NCBI GenBank assembly: GCA_006954465.1
Contig: LVVU01000088.1
Span: 1-5,757, forward strand
DNA from: Candidatus Methanoprimaticola hominis
GTDB lineage: Archaea > Thermoplasmatota > Thermoplasmata > Methanomassiliicoccales > Methanomethylophilaceae
DNA length: 5,757 nt
Direction: 5' to 3'
Shown here piece after piece: positions 1-4,858 of this stretch (its first letter is position 1; the number at the start of each line of letters is the position of its first letter). Below the pieces are notes generated by a model, which worked only from the letters and a program-made list of their open reading frames with translations, was not told the origin of the DNA and searched no databases. A program made the position numbers and the translations under genes.

Positions 1-22
1 GATGACAGGGACGGGTTGTGCG

Positions 23-62
23 TATAATAACAGCTGTCTGTAATGTTTGTAATAGCTATTAC
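23..62. promoter_or_regulatory. Two palindromes and a TATA-like box, possible control region of a gene to the left
   Basis: The sequence shows an 8-bp palindrome ACAGCTGT (30-37) and a perfect 14-bp palindrome GTAATAGCTATTAC (49-62). On the minus strand the stretch TTATTATA (23-30) resembles an archaeal TATA box, which would place a transcription start near position 1 and drive a gene lying left of the window. The palindromes would then sit just upstream of the box, where archaeal regulators often bind. No gene start is visible in the window to confirm this. The rest of 1-104 shows no coding signal and no tRNA-like fold. Confidence 0.3.
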
Positions 63-104
63 TCGGAATCCACCAACTCGCATGTCACCTAGCTTGAATG
101 CTAA

Positions 105-156
105 AAGTTGGTTCATCTGGGGATGAATAAGGGGGCCGCGGACAGCCGCAACCCCC
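105..156 (-). terminator. Tandem hairpins behind argF, candidate transcription terminator
   Basis: Just past the argF stop there are two stem-loops. The first pairs GGGGG (131-135) with CCCCC (152-156) and, after a 2x2 internal loop, GCGG (138-141) with CCGC (146-149). The second pairs TTCATC (112-117) with GATGAA (122-127) around a 4-nt loop. Read along the minus strand the second is followed by CCAACTTTT, a short T run. Archaeal termination depends mainly on T-rich tracts rather than hairpins, and this T run is short, so the structures are clear but the terminator role is tentative. Confidence 0.4.
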
Positions 157-164
157 GTTGTGTT

Positions 165-1085
165 TCAGTCCTTCATCAGGGTGTAGAGGACGGCCTTCTG
201 GGCGTGGAGCCTGTTCTCGGCCTGGTCGAAGATGACGCTCTGAGGTCCGTCGATGACCTCGGCGGTGATCTCCTGTCCCCTGTGCGCGGGGAGGCAGTGC
301 ATCACGATGCAGGTGGGCTTCGCGATGCTGAGCAGATCGGAGTTGATCTGGTAGTCGTGGAACAGCTTGATCGCGTCCTCGACGGGGGTCGCATCGCCCA
401 TCGACACCCAGGTGTCGGTGTAAAGGACGTCCGCATCCTTGCAGGCCTCCTTGGGCTCGTGGGATGCGATGATCTTGGAGCCGGTCTTCTCTGCGATCTT
501 GGATGCTCTCCACATGATCTCGGCGTTGGGCATGCGGACCGCGGGGCAGCATGCGACCATGTCGATCCCCATGATGGCGCAGGCGTAGAGCAGGGAGTTG
601 CACACGTTGTTCCCGTCTCCGAGGTAGACGAGCTTCTTTCCGCGGAATCCTCCGAGCTTCTCCTTGATGGTGATCATGTCGGCCAGAGCCTGGCAGGGGT
701 GCTCGAGGTTGTCGAGGCCGCTGATGACGGGAACCGTGGCGTATTCGCCGAACTTGTCCATCATCTTGTAATCGAAAGCACGGTACATGATGCCGTGGAC
801 GAACCTGCTCATGACGCGGGCGGTGTCCTCGATGGTCTCGCTGTGGACCCCCATCTGCATCTTGGATTCATCGATGTAGAGCGCGTGTCCGCCGAGTTCG
901 GTGATCGCGACATCGAACGAGATCCTGGTGCGGGTGCTGGGCTTCTCGAAGATCATCGCGAGCGTCTTGCCTTTGAGGGGATCGCCGTGATGTCCGCGTT
1001 CTGCCTTCAGTTTGATCGCGAGGTCGACAAGGGAGGGCCACTCGTCCTCCATGTCGGAAACGGAGATCAGATCTCTCTTCGCCAT
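165..1085 (-). CDS. argF: Ornithine carbamoyltransferase (EC 2.1.3.3)
   Basis: This cytoplasmic enzyme transfers the carbamoyl group of carbamoyl phosphate to L-ornithine to give L-citrulline, a step of arginine synthesis. The 306-residue product has the usual family length. The N-terminal carbamoyl-phosphate domain shows STRTR (residues 50-54) and HPCQ (129-132). The C-terminal ornithine domain shows the nucleotide-fold-like GDGNN (156-160), DTWVSMG (224-230) and the catalytic HCLPAHRG (263-270, Cys264). SMG and HCLP identify an ornithine rather than an aspartate carbamoyltransferase. The start at 1085 gives MAKRDLISVSD, matching how the family begins; an in-frame extension to 1229 would be basic, low-complexity sequence running into the divergent gene. 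No good Shine-Dalgarno is present, and a TATA-like stretch about 27 bp upstream suggests a very short leader or leaderless mRNA. The loop after Gln77 (MGVHSETIEDTAR) seems one residue longer than in typical sequences I remember. No other arginine genes are adjacent. Confidence 0.95.
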   Translation of the reverse strand: MAKRDLISVSDMEDEWPSLVDLAIKLKAERGHHGDPLKGKTLAMIFEKPSTRTRISFDVAITELGGHALYIDESKMQMGVHSETIEDTARVMSRFVHGIMYRAFDYKMMDKFGEYATVPVISGLDNLEHPCQALADMITIKEKLGGFRGKKLVYLGDGNNVCNSLLYACAIMGIDMVACCPAVRMPNAEIMWRASKIAEKTGSKIIASHEPKEACKDADVLYTDTWVSMGDATPVEDAIKLFHDYQINSDLLSIAKPTCIVMHCLPAHRGQEITAEVIDGPQSVIFDQAENRLHAQKAVLYTLMKD

Positions 1086-1107
1086 GGACCCTGCATGGAA
1101 GCGAAAG

Positions 1108-1126
1108 TAGATAATTCTGACAGAAT
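1108..1126 (-). promoter_or_regulatory. Candidate argF promoter with overlapping inverted repeat
   Basis: On the minus strand, AATTATCTA (1108-1116) is an AT-rich TATA-like stretch centred about 27 bp before the argF ATG, which would put the transcription start at or next to the start codon. Overlapping its upstream edge is the inverted repeat ATTCT-GAC-AGAAT (1114-1126). That is where a factor could block or assist TBP/TFB binding. This is a positional argument only; the box is a weak match to the archaeal consensus. Confidence 0.35.
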
Positions 1127-1148
1127 CGGATGTTGTCCCAGTCGACAA

Positions 1149-1191
1149 AAGCTTAAGAAAAAGCTTAAGCTTAAGTAGATAGCACAAGCTT
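1149..1191. repeat. Cluster of AAGCTTAAG repeats in the divergent intergenic region
   Basis: The nonamer AAGCTTAAG occurs three times, at 1149-1157, 1161-1169 and 1167-1175, the last two overlapping by three bases. A further AAGCTT lies at 1186-1191. Each unit contains the overlapping palindromes AAGCTT and CTTAAG. The cluster lies 42-68 bp upstream of the GTG start at 1217, overlapping where a TATA box for that gene would be expected, and 64-90 bp upstream of argF. It could be an operator for the DNA-binding-type protein encoded next to it, or simply AT-rich promoter DNA. Confidence 0.5.
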
Positions 1192-1204
1192 CTGTATATG
1201 TTCA

Positions 1205-1212
1205 GGGTGTGA
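1205..1212 (+). promoter_or_regulatory. Ribosome binding site deciding a GTG start
   Basis: The bases GGGTGTGA sit just upstream of the GTG at 1217, with the GGTG core (1206-1209) seven bases from it. This favours GTG as start codon. The overlapping ATG at 1215 is in another frame and hits a stop after seven codons. Confidence 0.55.
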
Positions 1213-1216
1213 GAAT

Positions 1217-2725
1217 GTGCCTCTTCCAATCAACATAGAGAATCTAATCAGGGGACGTAGCATCGAATCCAGCCGTTTGGAGTACAAGGAGGGCTGGAAT
1301 CCGGAGCGTGTTCTTCATACCATCTGTGCCTTCGCCAACGATATCGAGGAGTGCGGAGGAGGGTACATAATCCTCGGAATACGCGAGGTGGACAGTAGAC
1401 CGGACAAGGTTGTAGGTTTGTCAGATGCGGAGATAGGACGCATAGAGAAGGAATTGTTCAACCTGTGCAATCTGATGGAACCGCGTTATGTCCCGATCGG
1501 TTCCGAGGAGGAGTGGGAAGGGAAGAGGATCTTCGTGATCTGGGCGCCGACGGATCGCAAGCGTCCCTTCAAATGTCCTGTGAGGTTGGGAAAGGATGGA
1601 AAGACATCCGAGAAGGCATTCTTCATCCGTCATCTTTCCAATACCGTTCGGGCCAACGCGGATGAGGAGCAGCAGTTGCTCTTCCTGTCGAGACATCATT
1701 CGTTCGACGATGAAGTCAACAACACCGCCTCTATCAAAGACATCGACATACGCCTCATCACAAGATTCCTGGACACAGTCGGAAGCACTATCGCTCACGG
1801 GGAGCGTTCCAAGATCGAGTTGCTTCGCGATATGCGTCTGATCGAAGGGCCCGATGAGGCTCCGCGTCCGTTGAACATAGCGCTCATGATGTTCACCGAG
1901 GATCCGGAGGTCTACTTCCCGGGGGCTCGCATAGAGCTGGTCTACAAACCCAATCCTGATGGCGAATCCATGGAGGAATACATCGTCAGGGGCCCTTTGA
2001 ACGATCAGTTGAAGAGTGCATTGGCGATTCTGAGAAGGAGCTTCATCAAGGAACGTATTCACAAACCGGATGGACAGGCCGAGGCCGCTCGTGTCTTCAA
2101 CTACCCCTATCAGGCTCTCGAGGAGATTCTCGCGAATGCGGTCTACCATCGGAGCTATCAGGTCAACAGTCCGATCATCATCGAGGTCACGCCAGAGGAG
2201 ATTGAGGTTTACAGTGTTCCGGGTCCTGACAGGTGGATCTCCGATGACGATCTGGACAATCTGAGGTTGAAATCCCGTGCATATCGCAACATCCGCCTGG
2301 GGGATTTCCTCAAGGAGCTCAGGCTTACAGAGGGCAGGAATACAGGAATTCCAAAGATCATCAGGGAGATGACCAAGAACGGTTCTCCTCTTCCGATCTA
2401 CGAGACCGATACGGACAGGACATTCCTCAACGTTCGCATTCCGATCCATTCGGATTTCCTGACGCCATCCGATGAACAGCTGAGCAGGGAACGCGTAAGG
2501 CGCAACCCGATCGAGTTGAAGAACGATATCCTCGACCAGCTCCGTTGGAACGGATGCATGTCTACGGGAGAACTCGCGAAGGCGTTGAACTATTCCAAGA
2601 TAACCGTCGCGATGCGCCGTGCGGTCAGCGAACTGATGGCATCGGGAGAGATCGAGTTCAAATATCCCGATAACCCGCGGCATCCTCAGCAGAAGCTATG
2701 CATCACCCGTCGTGTCATCTCTTGA
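1217..2725 (+). CDS. AlbA_2/Schlafen-domain putative transcriptional regulator with GHKL-like ATPase segment (COG2865-like)
   Basis: The 502-residue product has the architecture of the COG2865 family of predicted regulators, sometimes labelled RecG-like or ATP-binding proteins. The N-terminal AlbA_2 domain (about 10-145) begins with a typical ESSRLEYKEG segment (17-26) followed by ICAFAND (36-42) and GGGYIILGI (47-55). The middle (about 295-410) resembles a GHKL ATPase: an N-box-like EEILANAVYHRSY (302-314) with Glu303 and Asn307, VYSVPGP (331-337), and a glycine-rich TEGRNTGIPKI (371-381). The end (about 433-500) fits a winged helix, with ELAKALNYSKITVAMRRA (452-469) as helix-turn-helix. No signal peptide or membrane segment is seen. 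In family terms it probably binds nucleotide and nucleic acid; its target is unknown. It starts with GTG, is transcribed away from argF and overlaps the DRG gene tail-to-tail. By eye it uses TTG leucine more than its neighbours, which may hint at a different history. Confidence 0.85.
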   Translation: MPLPINIENLIRGRSIESSRLEYKEGWNPERVLHTICAFANDIEECGGGYIILGIREVDSRPDKVVGLSDAEIGRIEKELFNLCNLMEPRYVPIGSEEEWEGKRIFVIWAPTDRKRPFKCPVRLGKDGKTSEKAFFIRHLSNTVRANADEEQQLLFLSRHHSFDDEVNNTASIKDIDIRLITRFLDTVGSTIAHGERSKIELLRDMRLIEGPDEAPRPLNIALMMFTEDPEVYFPGARIELVYKPNPDGESMEEYIVRGPLNDQLKSALAILRRSFIKERIHKPDGQAEAARVFNYPYQALEEILANAVYHRSYQVNSPIIIEVTPEEIEVYSVPGPDRWISDDDLDNLRLKSRAYRNIRLGDFLKELRLTEGRNTGIPKIIREMTKNGSPLPIYETDTDRTFLNVRIPIHSDFLTPSDEQLSRERVRRNPIELKNDILDQLRWNGCMSTGELAKALNYSKITVAMRRAVSELMASGEIEFKYPDNPRHPQQKLCITRRVIS

Positions 2726-3815
2726 CGATGATGCACACGACATCCTGATCGTCCACGACGTGGTCCATACCGACGGTCTGACCGGGGAACTTGGCGCTCT
2801 TGCCCCAGATCATGGCGTAGCGGAAGTTGTTCTTGAAGTCGCGGTGGATCAACTCGCAGACATCGCCGATGGTGTTGCCCCTCTTGACGATGAGCGGGAC
2901 ATCCATATCCGCCTCCTGGCCCTGGGGCTTGAGGTAGATGCGGATCATATCGATCGTATCGTAGAGGGCCTGCTGGAGGTCCTTGATCCCCTGCCCCGTT
3001 GCGGCGGAGATGGGGATGCAACGGTAGTCCTGATGCAGATCGAGGGCGGCCTGGAGCTCCTCGGGCTTGGCCAGATCGACCTTGTTGATGGCCATGATCG
3101 CCTTGATGTAGACGCGGTTCCCCGCGAGGACGTCGAGCATCTGCTCCACGTTGATGTCCTCACGGACGACGACGGTGGCGTTGATGTGGCCGTATGCCGC
3201 GGTCATGTCCTTGATCGTGTCGACATCGATCTTGGTGAGCTTCAGGGTGGGCTTGACCTGGATTCCTCCGTGGTCGGAATGGGTGATGACCACATCGGGC
3301 TTCGTCTGGTTCAGACGGATGGCGGCGTTGTACAGCTCCCTGAACAGGACGTTCATCCTGGGGTTGAAGACGTCGCAGACCAGGAGGATGACATCGGCGG
3401 ACCTCGCGGCTGCGATGACCTCCCTTCCGCGTCCCTTTCCGCGGGACGCGTCCTTGATCAGTCCCGGCATGTCCAGGATCTGGATCTTGGCGTGGTTGTA
3501 GAGCATGATCCCGGGGACGACATCCAGGGTGGTGAAGTGGTATGCTCCGACCTCGGATTTGGCGCCGGTGAGCTGATTGAGGAGCGTGGACTTACCGACG
3601 GAAGGGAAGCCTACTAGGGCGACGGTGGCGTTCCCTGCCTTCTTGACGTAGAATCCTTTGGTCGATCCCTTGGAGGAACGGCGCTTCTCCTCCTCCATCG
3701 CCAGCTTGGCGATCTTGGCCTTCAGCTTGCCTATATGGCTCTCTGTGGCCTTGTTGTATTTGGTCTTGGAGATCTCGTTCTCCAATTCCTGAATCTGCTC
3801 CTCTATCGTCGCCAT
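2715..3815 (-). CDS. drg: DRG-family (Obg/TRAFAC) GTP-binding protein with TGS domain
   Basis: This is a cytoplasmic GTPase of the developmentally regulated GTP-binding protein family, found across Archaea and eukaryotes and linked to ribosomes and translation. The 366 residues match the usual length. In order: an N-terminal charged helical part (1-57) with many Lys/Glu; the G domain with G1 GFPSVGKST (69-77), G2 region HFTTLDVVPG (93-102), G3 DMPG (115-118), G4 NKVD (244-247) and G5 SAATG (270-274); a family-specific insertion between G3 and G4 containing THSDHGGI (178-185); and a C-terminal TGS domain (about 291-366) ending in DVVCIIVKR. All nucleotide-binding motifs are intact. The start at 3815 has GGGTGG five bases upstream and gives the normal family N-terminus; an in-frame start at 3914 would overlap the upstream gene and add an unrelated tail. 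The upstream zinc-ribbon gene ends 37 bp away on the same strand, suggesting cotranscription. Confidence 0.96.
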   Translation of the reverse strand: MATIEEQIQELENEISKTKYNKATESHIGKLKAKIAKLAMEEEKRRSSKGSTKGFYVKKAGNATVALVGFPSVGKSTLLNQLTGAKSEVGAYHFTTLDVVPGIMLYNHAKIQILDMPGLIKDASRGKGRGREVIAAARSADVILLVCDVFNPRMNVLFRELYNAAIRLNQTKPDVVITHSDHGGIQVKPTLKLTKIDVDTIKDMTAAYGHINATVVVREDINVEQMLDVLAGNRVYIKAIMAINKVDLAKPEELQAALDLHQDYRCIPISAATGQGIKDLQQALYDTIDMIRIYLKPQGQEADMDVPLIVKRGNTIGDVCELIHRDFKNNFRYAMIWGKSAKFPGQTVGMDHVVDDQDVVCIIVKR

Positions 3816-3820
3816 TACGT

Positions 3821-3826
3821 CCACCC
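3821..3826 (-). promoter_or_regulatory. Shine-Dalgarno site of the DRG GTPase gene
   Basis: Read on the minus strand, GGGTGG lies five bases before the ATG at 3815 and fixes that start over the longer in-frame option. An 8-bp palindrome ATACGTAT (3835-3842) and a short hairpin GGCCT/AGGCC (3845-3849 with 3857-3861, spanning the preceding stop codon) fill the rest of the 37-bp gap. No T tract follows that hairpin, so it does not look like a terminator. Confidence 0.6.
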
Positions 3827-3852
3827 ATTCCCCGATACGTATTTGGCCTTTG

Positions 3853-4773
3853 TCACAGGCCCTGTTGGAAGTACAGCTCCGCGTACGTCTTGGATGCTCC
3901 GGAGACAGCCTCATCCGGACCGTTCCATCCCTTCAGAGCCTCGCATGCGGCTCCGCTGATGGCGCCGATGCCCTTGGACGACCAGTTCCTCGCCAGTCCG
4001 TCCAGGGATGCCTCCGGGATGCCGGTCATCCTGGCGTCGATGATCCCTCCGAGGAAATCGGCGGCCGAGATCATCCTCTCGATGTCCTTCACCGCTGCAT
4101 CCGGATCGCCCTCGTCGAACTGATCCGCAAGATCCGCGAAGACCTCAGCATCGGCGATGAAGCGGTCGACCATCAGTGCCTGGTTGGATATCGACGGTTC
4201 CGCCGAGAAGTAGTCGCAGAGCAGGTTCAGAAGGGTCTTGGCCATGGCTTCCGCGTCCGAGGGGCTGTTGACCATCCTGACAGAGCTGGAGACGGCTTCG
4301 GAGATGGCTTCTATGAGGATCGACGGGATCGAATCCGTATCCCCGGGGATGACGAGGCAGGGTGCGATGTCCATGAGCCCTCCTTCGTATGCGTTCCCCT
4401 CGTACACGGTCCTGAGGATCCACTGGGCGATGTACTCCGCCATGGCGTCCTTCATGGCCCTGGCGACATCGTCGTCGCAGCCCTCGAGCGCTTCGGAGAA
4501 CGATGCTCCTGCATCCCTGGTCCTTCCCTCCATCAGGAGTCCGACGGACTCCTCGACGAGGGGATACCAGGGCTCGTTCTCGTGCGAAACCGCCCCTGCG
4601 CCGTTGACCACGATGTCCAGGAGCTCTGCGGACTCGCTGTCCAGGTATTCGGCGTCCTCCACTTCGGACGCATCGATCTTCAGGCCGCAGTACATGCAGT
4701 ATCCGAGGCCCTCGGTCTCGTCCATGAGGATCCTGTGCCCGCATCCGGGACAGGTCAGCACGATGAATGTCAT
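3853..4773 (-). CDS. Zinc-ribbon protein with acidic helical body, function unknown
   Basis: I do not recognise this 306-residue protein beyond its first domain. A zinc ribbon occupies about residues 6-33, with Cys8 and Cys11 (CPGC) and Cys26 and Cys29 (CMYC), followed by GLKIDAS. The rest (about 36-306) is acidic and looks mostly helical; residues 75-98 (ESVGLLMEGRTRDAG and on) resemble one TPR-like helical pair, but no clear repeat series follows. There is no signal peptide or convincing membrane segment, so it is probably cytoplasmic. The start at 4773 places the ribbon at the very N-terminus and has GGGGG four to eight bases upstream; the in-frame extension to 5076 runs through the divergent promoter and the opposite gene. 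It lies 37 bp upstream of the DRG GTPase gene on the same strand, so the two may be cotranscribed. It may be a scaffold or a protein or nucleic-acid adaptor, but that is a guess. Confidence 0.85.
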   Translation of the reverse strand: MTFIVLTCPGCGHRILMDETEGLGYCMYCGLKIDASEVEDAEYLDSESAELLDIVVNGAGAVSHENEPWYPLVEESVGLLMEGRTRDAGASFSEALEGCDDDVARAMKDAMAEYIAQWILRTVYEGNAYEGGLMDIAPCLVIPGDTDSIPSILIEAISEAVSSSVRMVNSPSDAEAMAKTLLNLLCDYFSAEPSISNQALMVDRFIADAEVFADLADQFDEGDPDAAVKDIERMISAADFLGGIIDARMTGIPEASLDGLARNWSSKGIGAISGAACEALKGWNGPDEAVSGASKTYAELYFQQGL

Positions 4774-4776
4774 GCT

Positions 4777-4793
4777 CCCCCTGAACACTCCTT
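4777..4793 (-). promoter_or_regulatory. Ribosome binding site deciding the start of the zinc-ribbon gene
   Basis: On the minus strand AGGGGGAGC directly precedes the ATG at 4773, with the G run at 4777-4781. A second purine-rich AAGGAGTG lies further up at 4786-4793, better matched in sequence but rather far from the ATG. Together they support the start at 4773 over the longer frame. Confidence 0.55.
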
Positions 4794-4795
4794 CT

Positions 4796-4850
4796 TTTAA
4801 TAGGTGATTCCACGGACTCGCGGAGCAGTTTCGGATAAAGCCTTTAATAG
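4796..4850. promoter_or_regulatory. Divergent promoter region between two zinc-ribbon genes
   Basis: The 85-bp gap between the two divergent genes holds a compact inverted repeat TAAAG-C-CTTTA (4836-4846). Its right arm extends into TTTAATA (4843-4849), a TATA-like box on the plus strand about 25 bp before the ATG at 4871. Its left arm reads GCTTTATCC on the minus strand, a TATA-like box that would start a transcript near 4811, leaving a 38-nt leader with a Shine-Dalgarno. A second minus-strand box, TATTAAAA (4796-4803), is centred about 27 bp before the ATG at 4773 and would give a nearly leaderless transcript. The boxes are seen; their use is inferred. Confidence 0.45.
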
Positions 4851-4858
4851 ACGCCTGT

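Noticed and set aside
1..164. Possible tRNA or other stable RNA gene in the left gene-free stretch
   Set aside because: No cloverleaf arms or conserved T-loop sequence could be found by eye; the region is better explained by palindromes and hairpins.
108..1178. Long plus-strand open frame of 356 codons opposite argF
   Set aside because: It is the antisense shadow of a clearly identified enzyme gene; its translation is rich in Asp, Val, Gly and His with no recognisable motif, as expected from the complement of GC-rich codons.
1149..1191. AAGCTTAAG units as a CRISPR array or transposon end
   Set aside because: The units are nine bases with no spacers of regular length, and there is no transposase or cas gene in the window.
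1086..1229. N-terminal extension of argF to 1229
   Set aside because: It would add 48 residues unlike the family, run through the AAGCTTAAG repeats and overlap the divergent gene start; MAKRDLISVSD at 1085 is the normal family beginning.
1421..2683. Minus-strand open frame of 420 codons inside the AlbA_2 gene
   Set aside because: The plus-strand protein has intact domains across this whole stretch, while the minus-strand translation shows no domain and no ribosome binding site was apparent.
2712..3617. Plus-strand open frame of 301 codons opposite the DRG gene
   Set aside because: It is a shadow of a gene with all five GTPase motifs; the translation is an Asp/Val/Leu-rich string without motifs.
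3816..3914. Longer start for the DRG gene at 3914
   Set aside because: The added 33 residues (MRLSPEHPRR and on) are Arg-rich, overlap the upstream zinc-ribbon gene, and bypass the good Shine-Dalgarno at 3821-3826.
3850..4800. Plus-strand open frame of 316 codons opposite the zinc-ribbon gene
   Set aside because: The minus strand gives a proper CxxC/CxxC ribbon at its N-terminus with a ribosome binding site; the plus-strand version has no motif and no such site.
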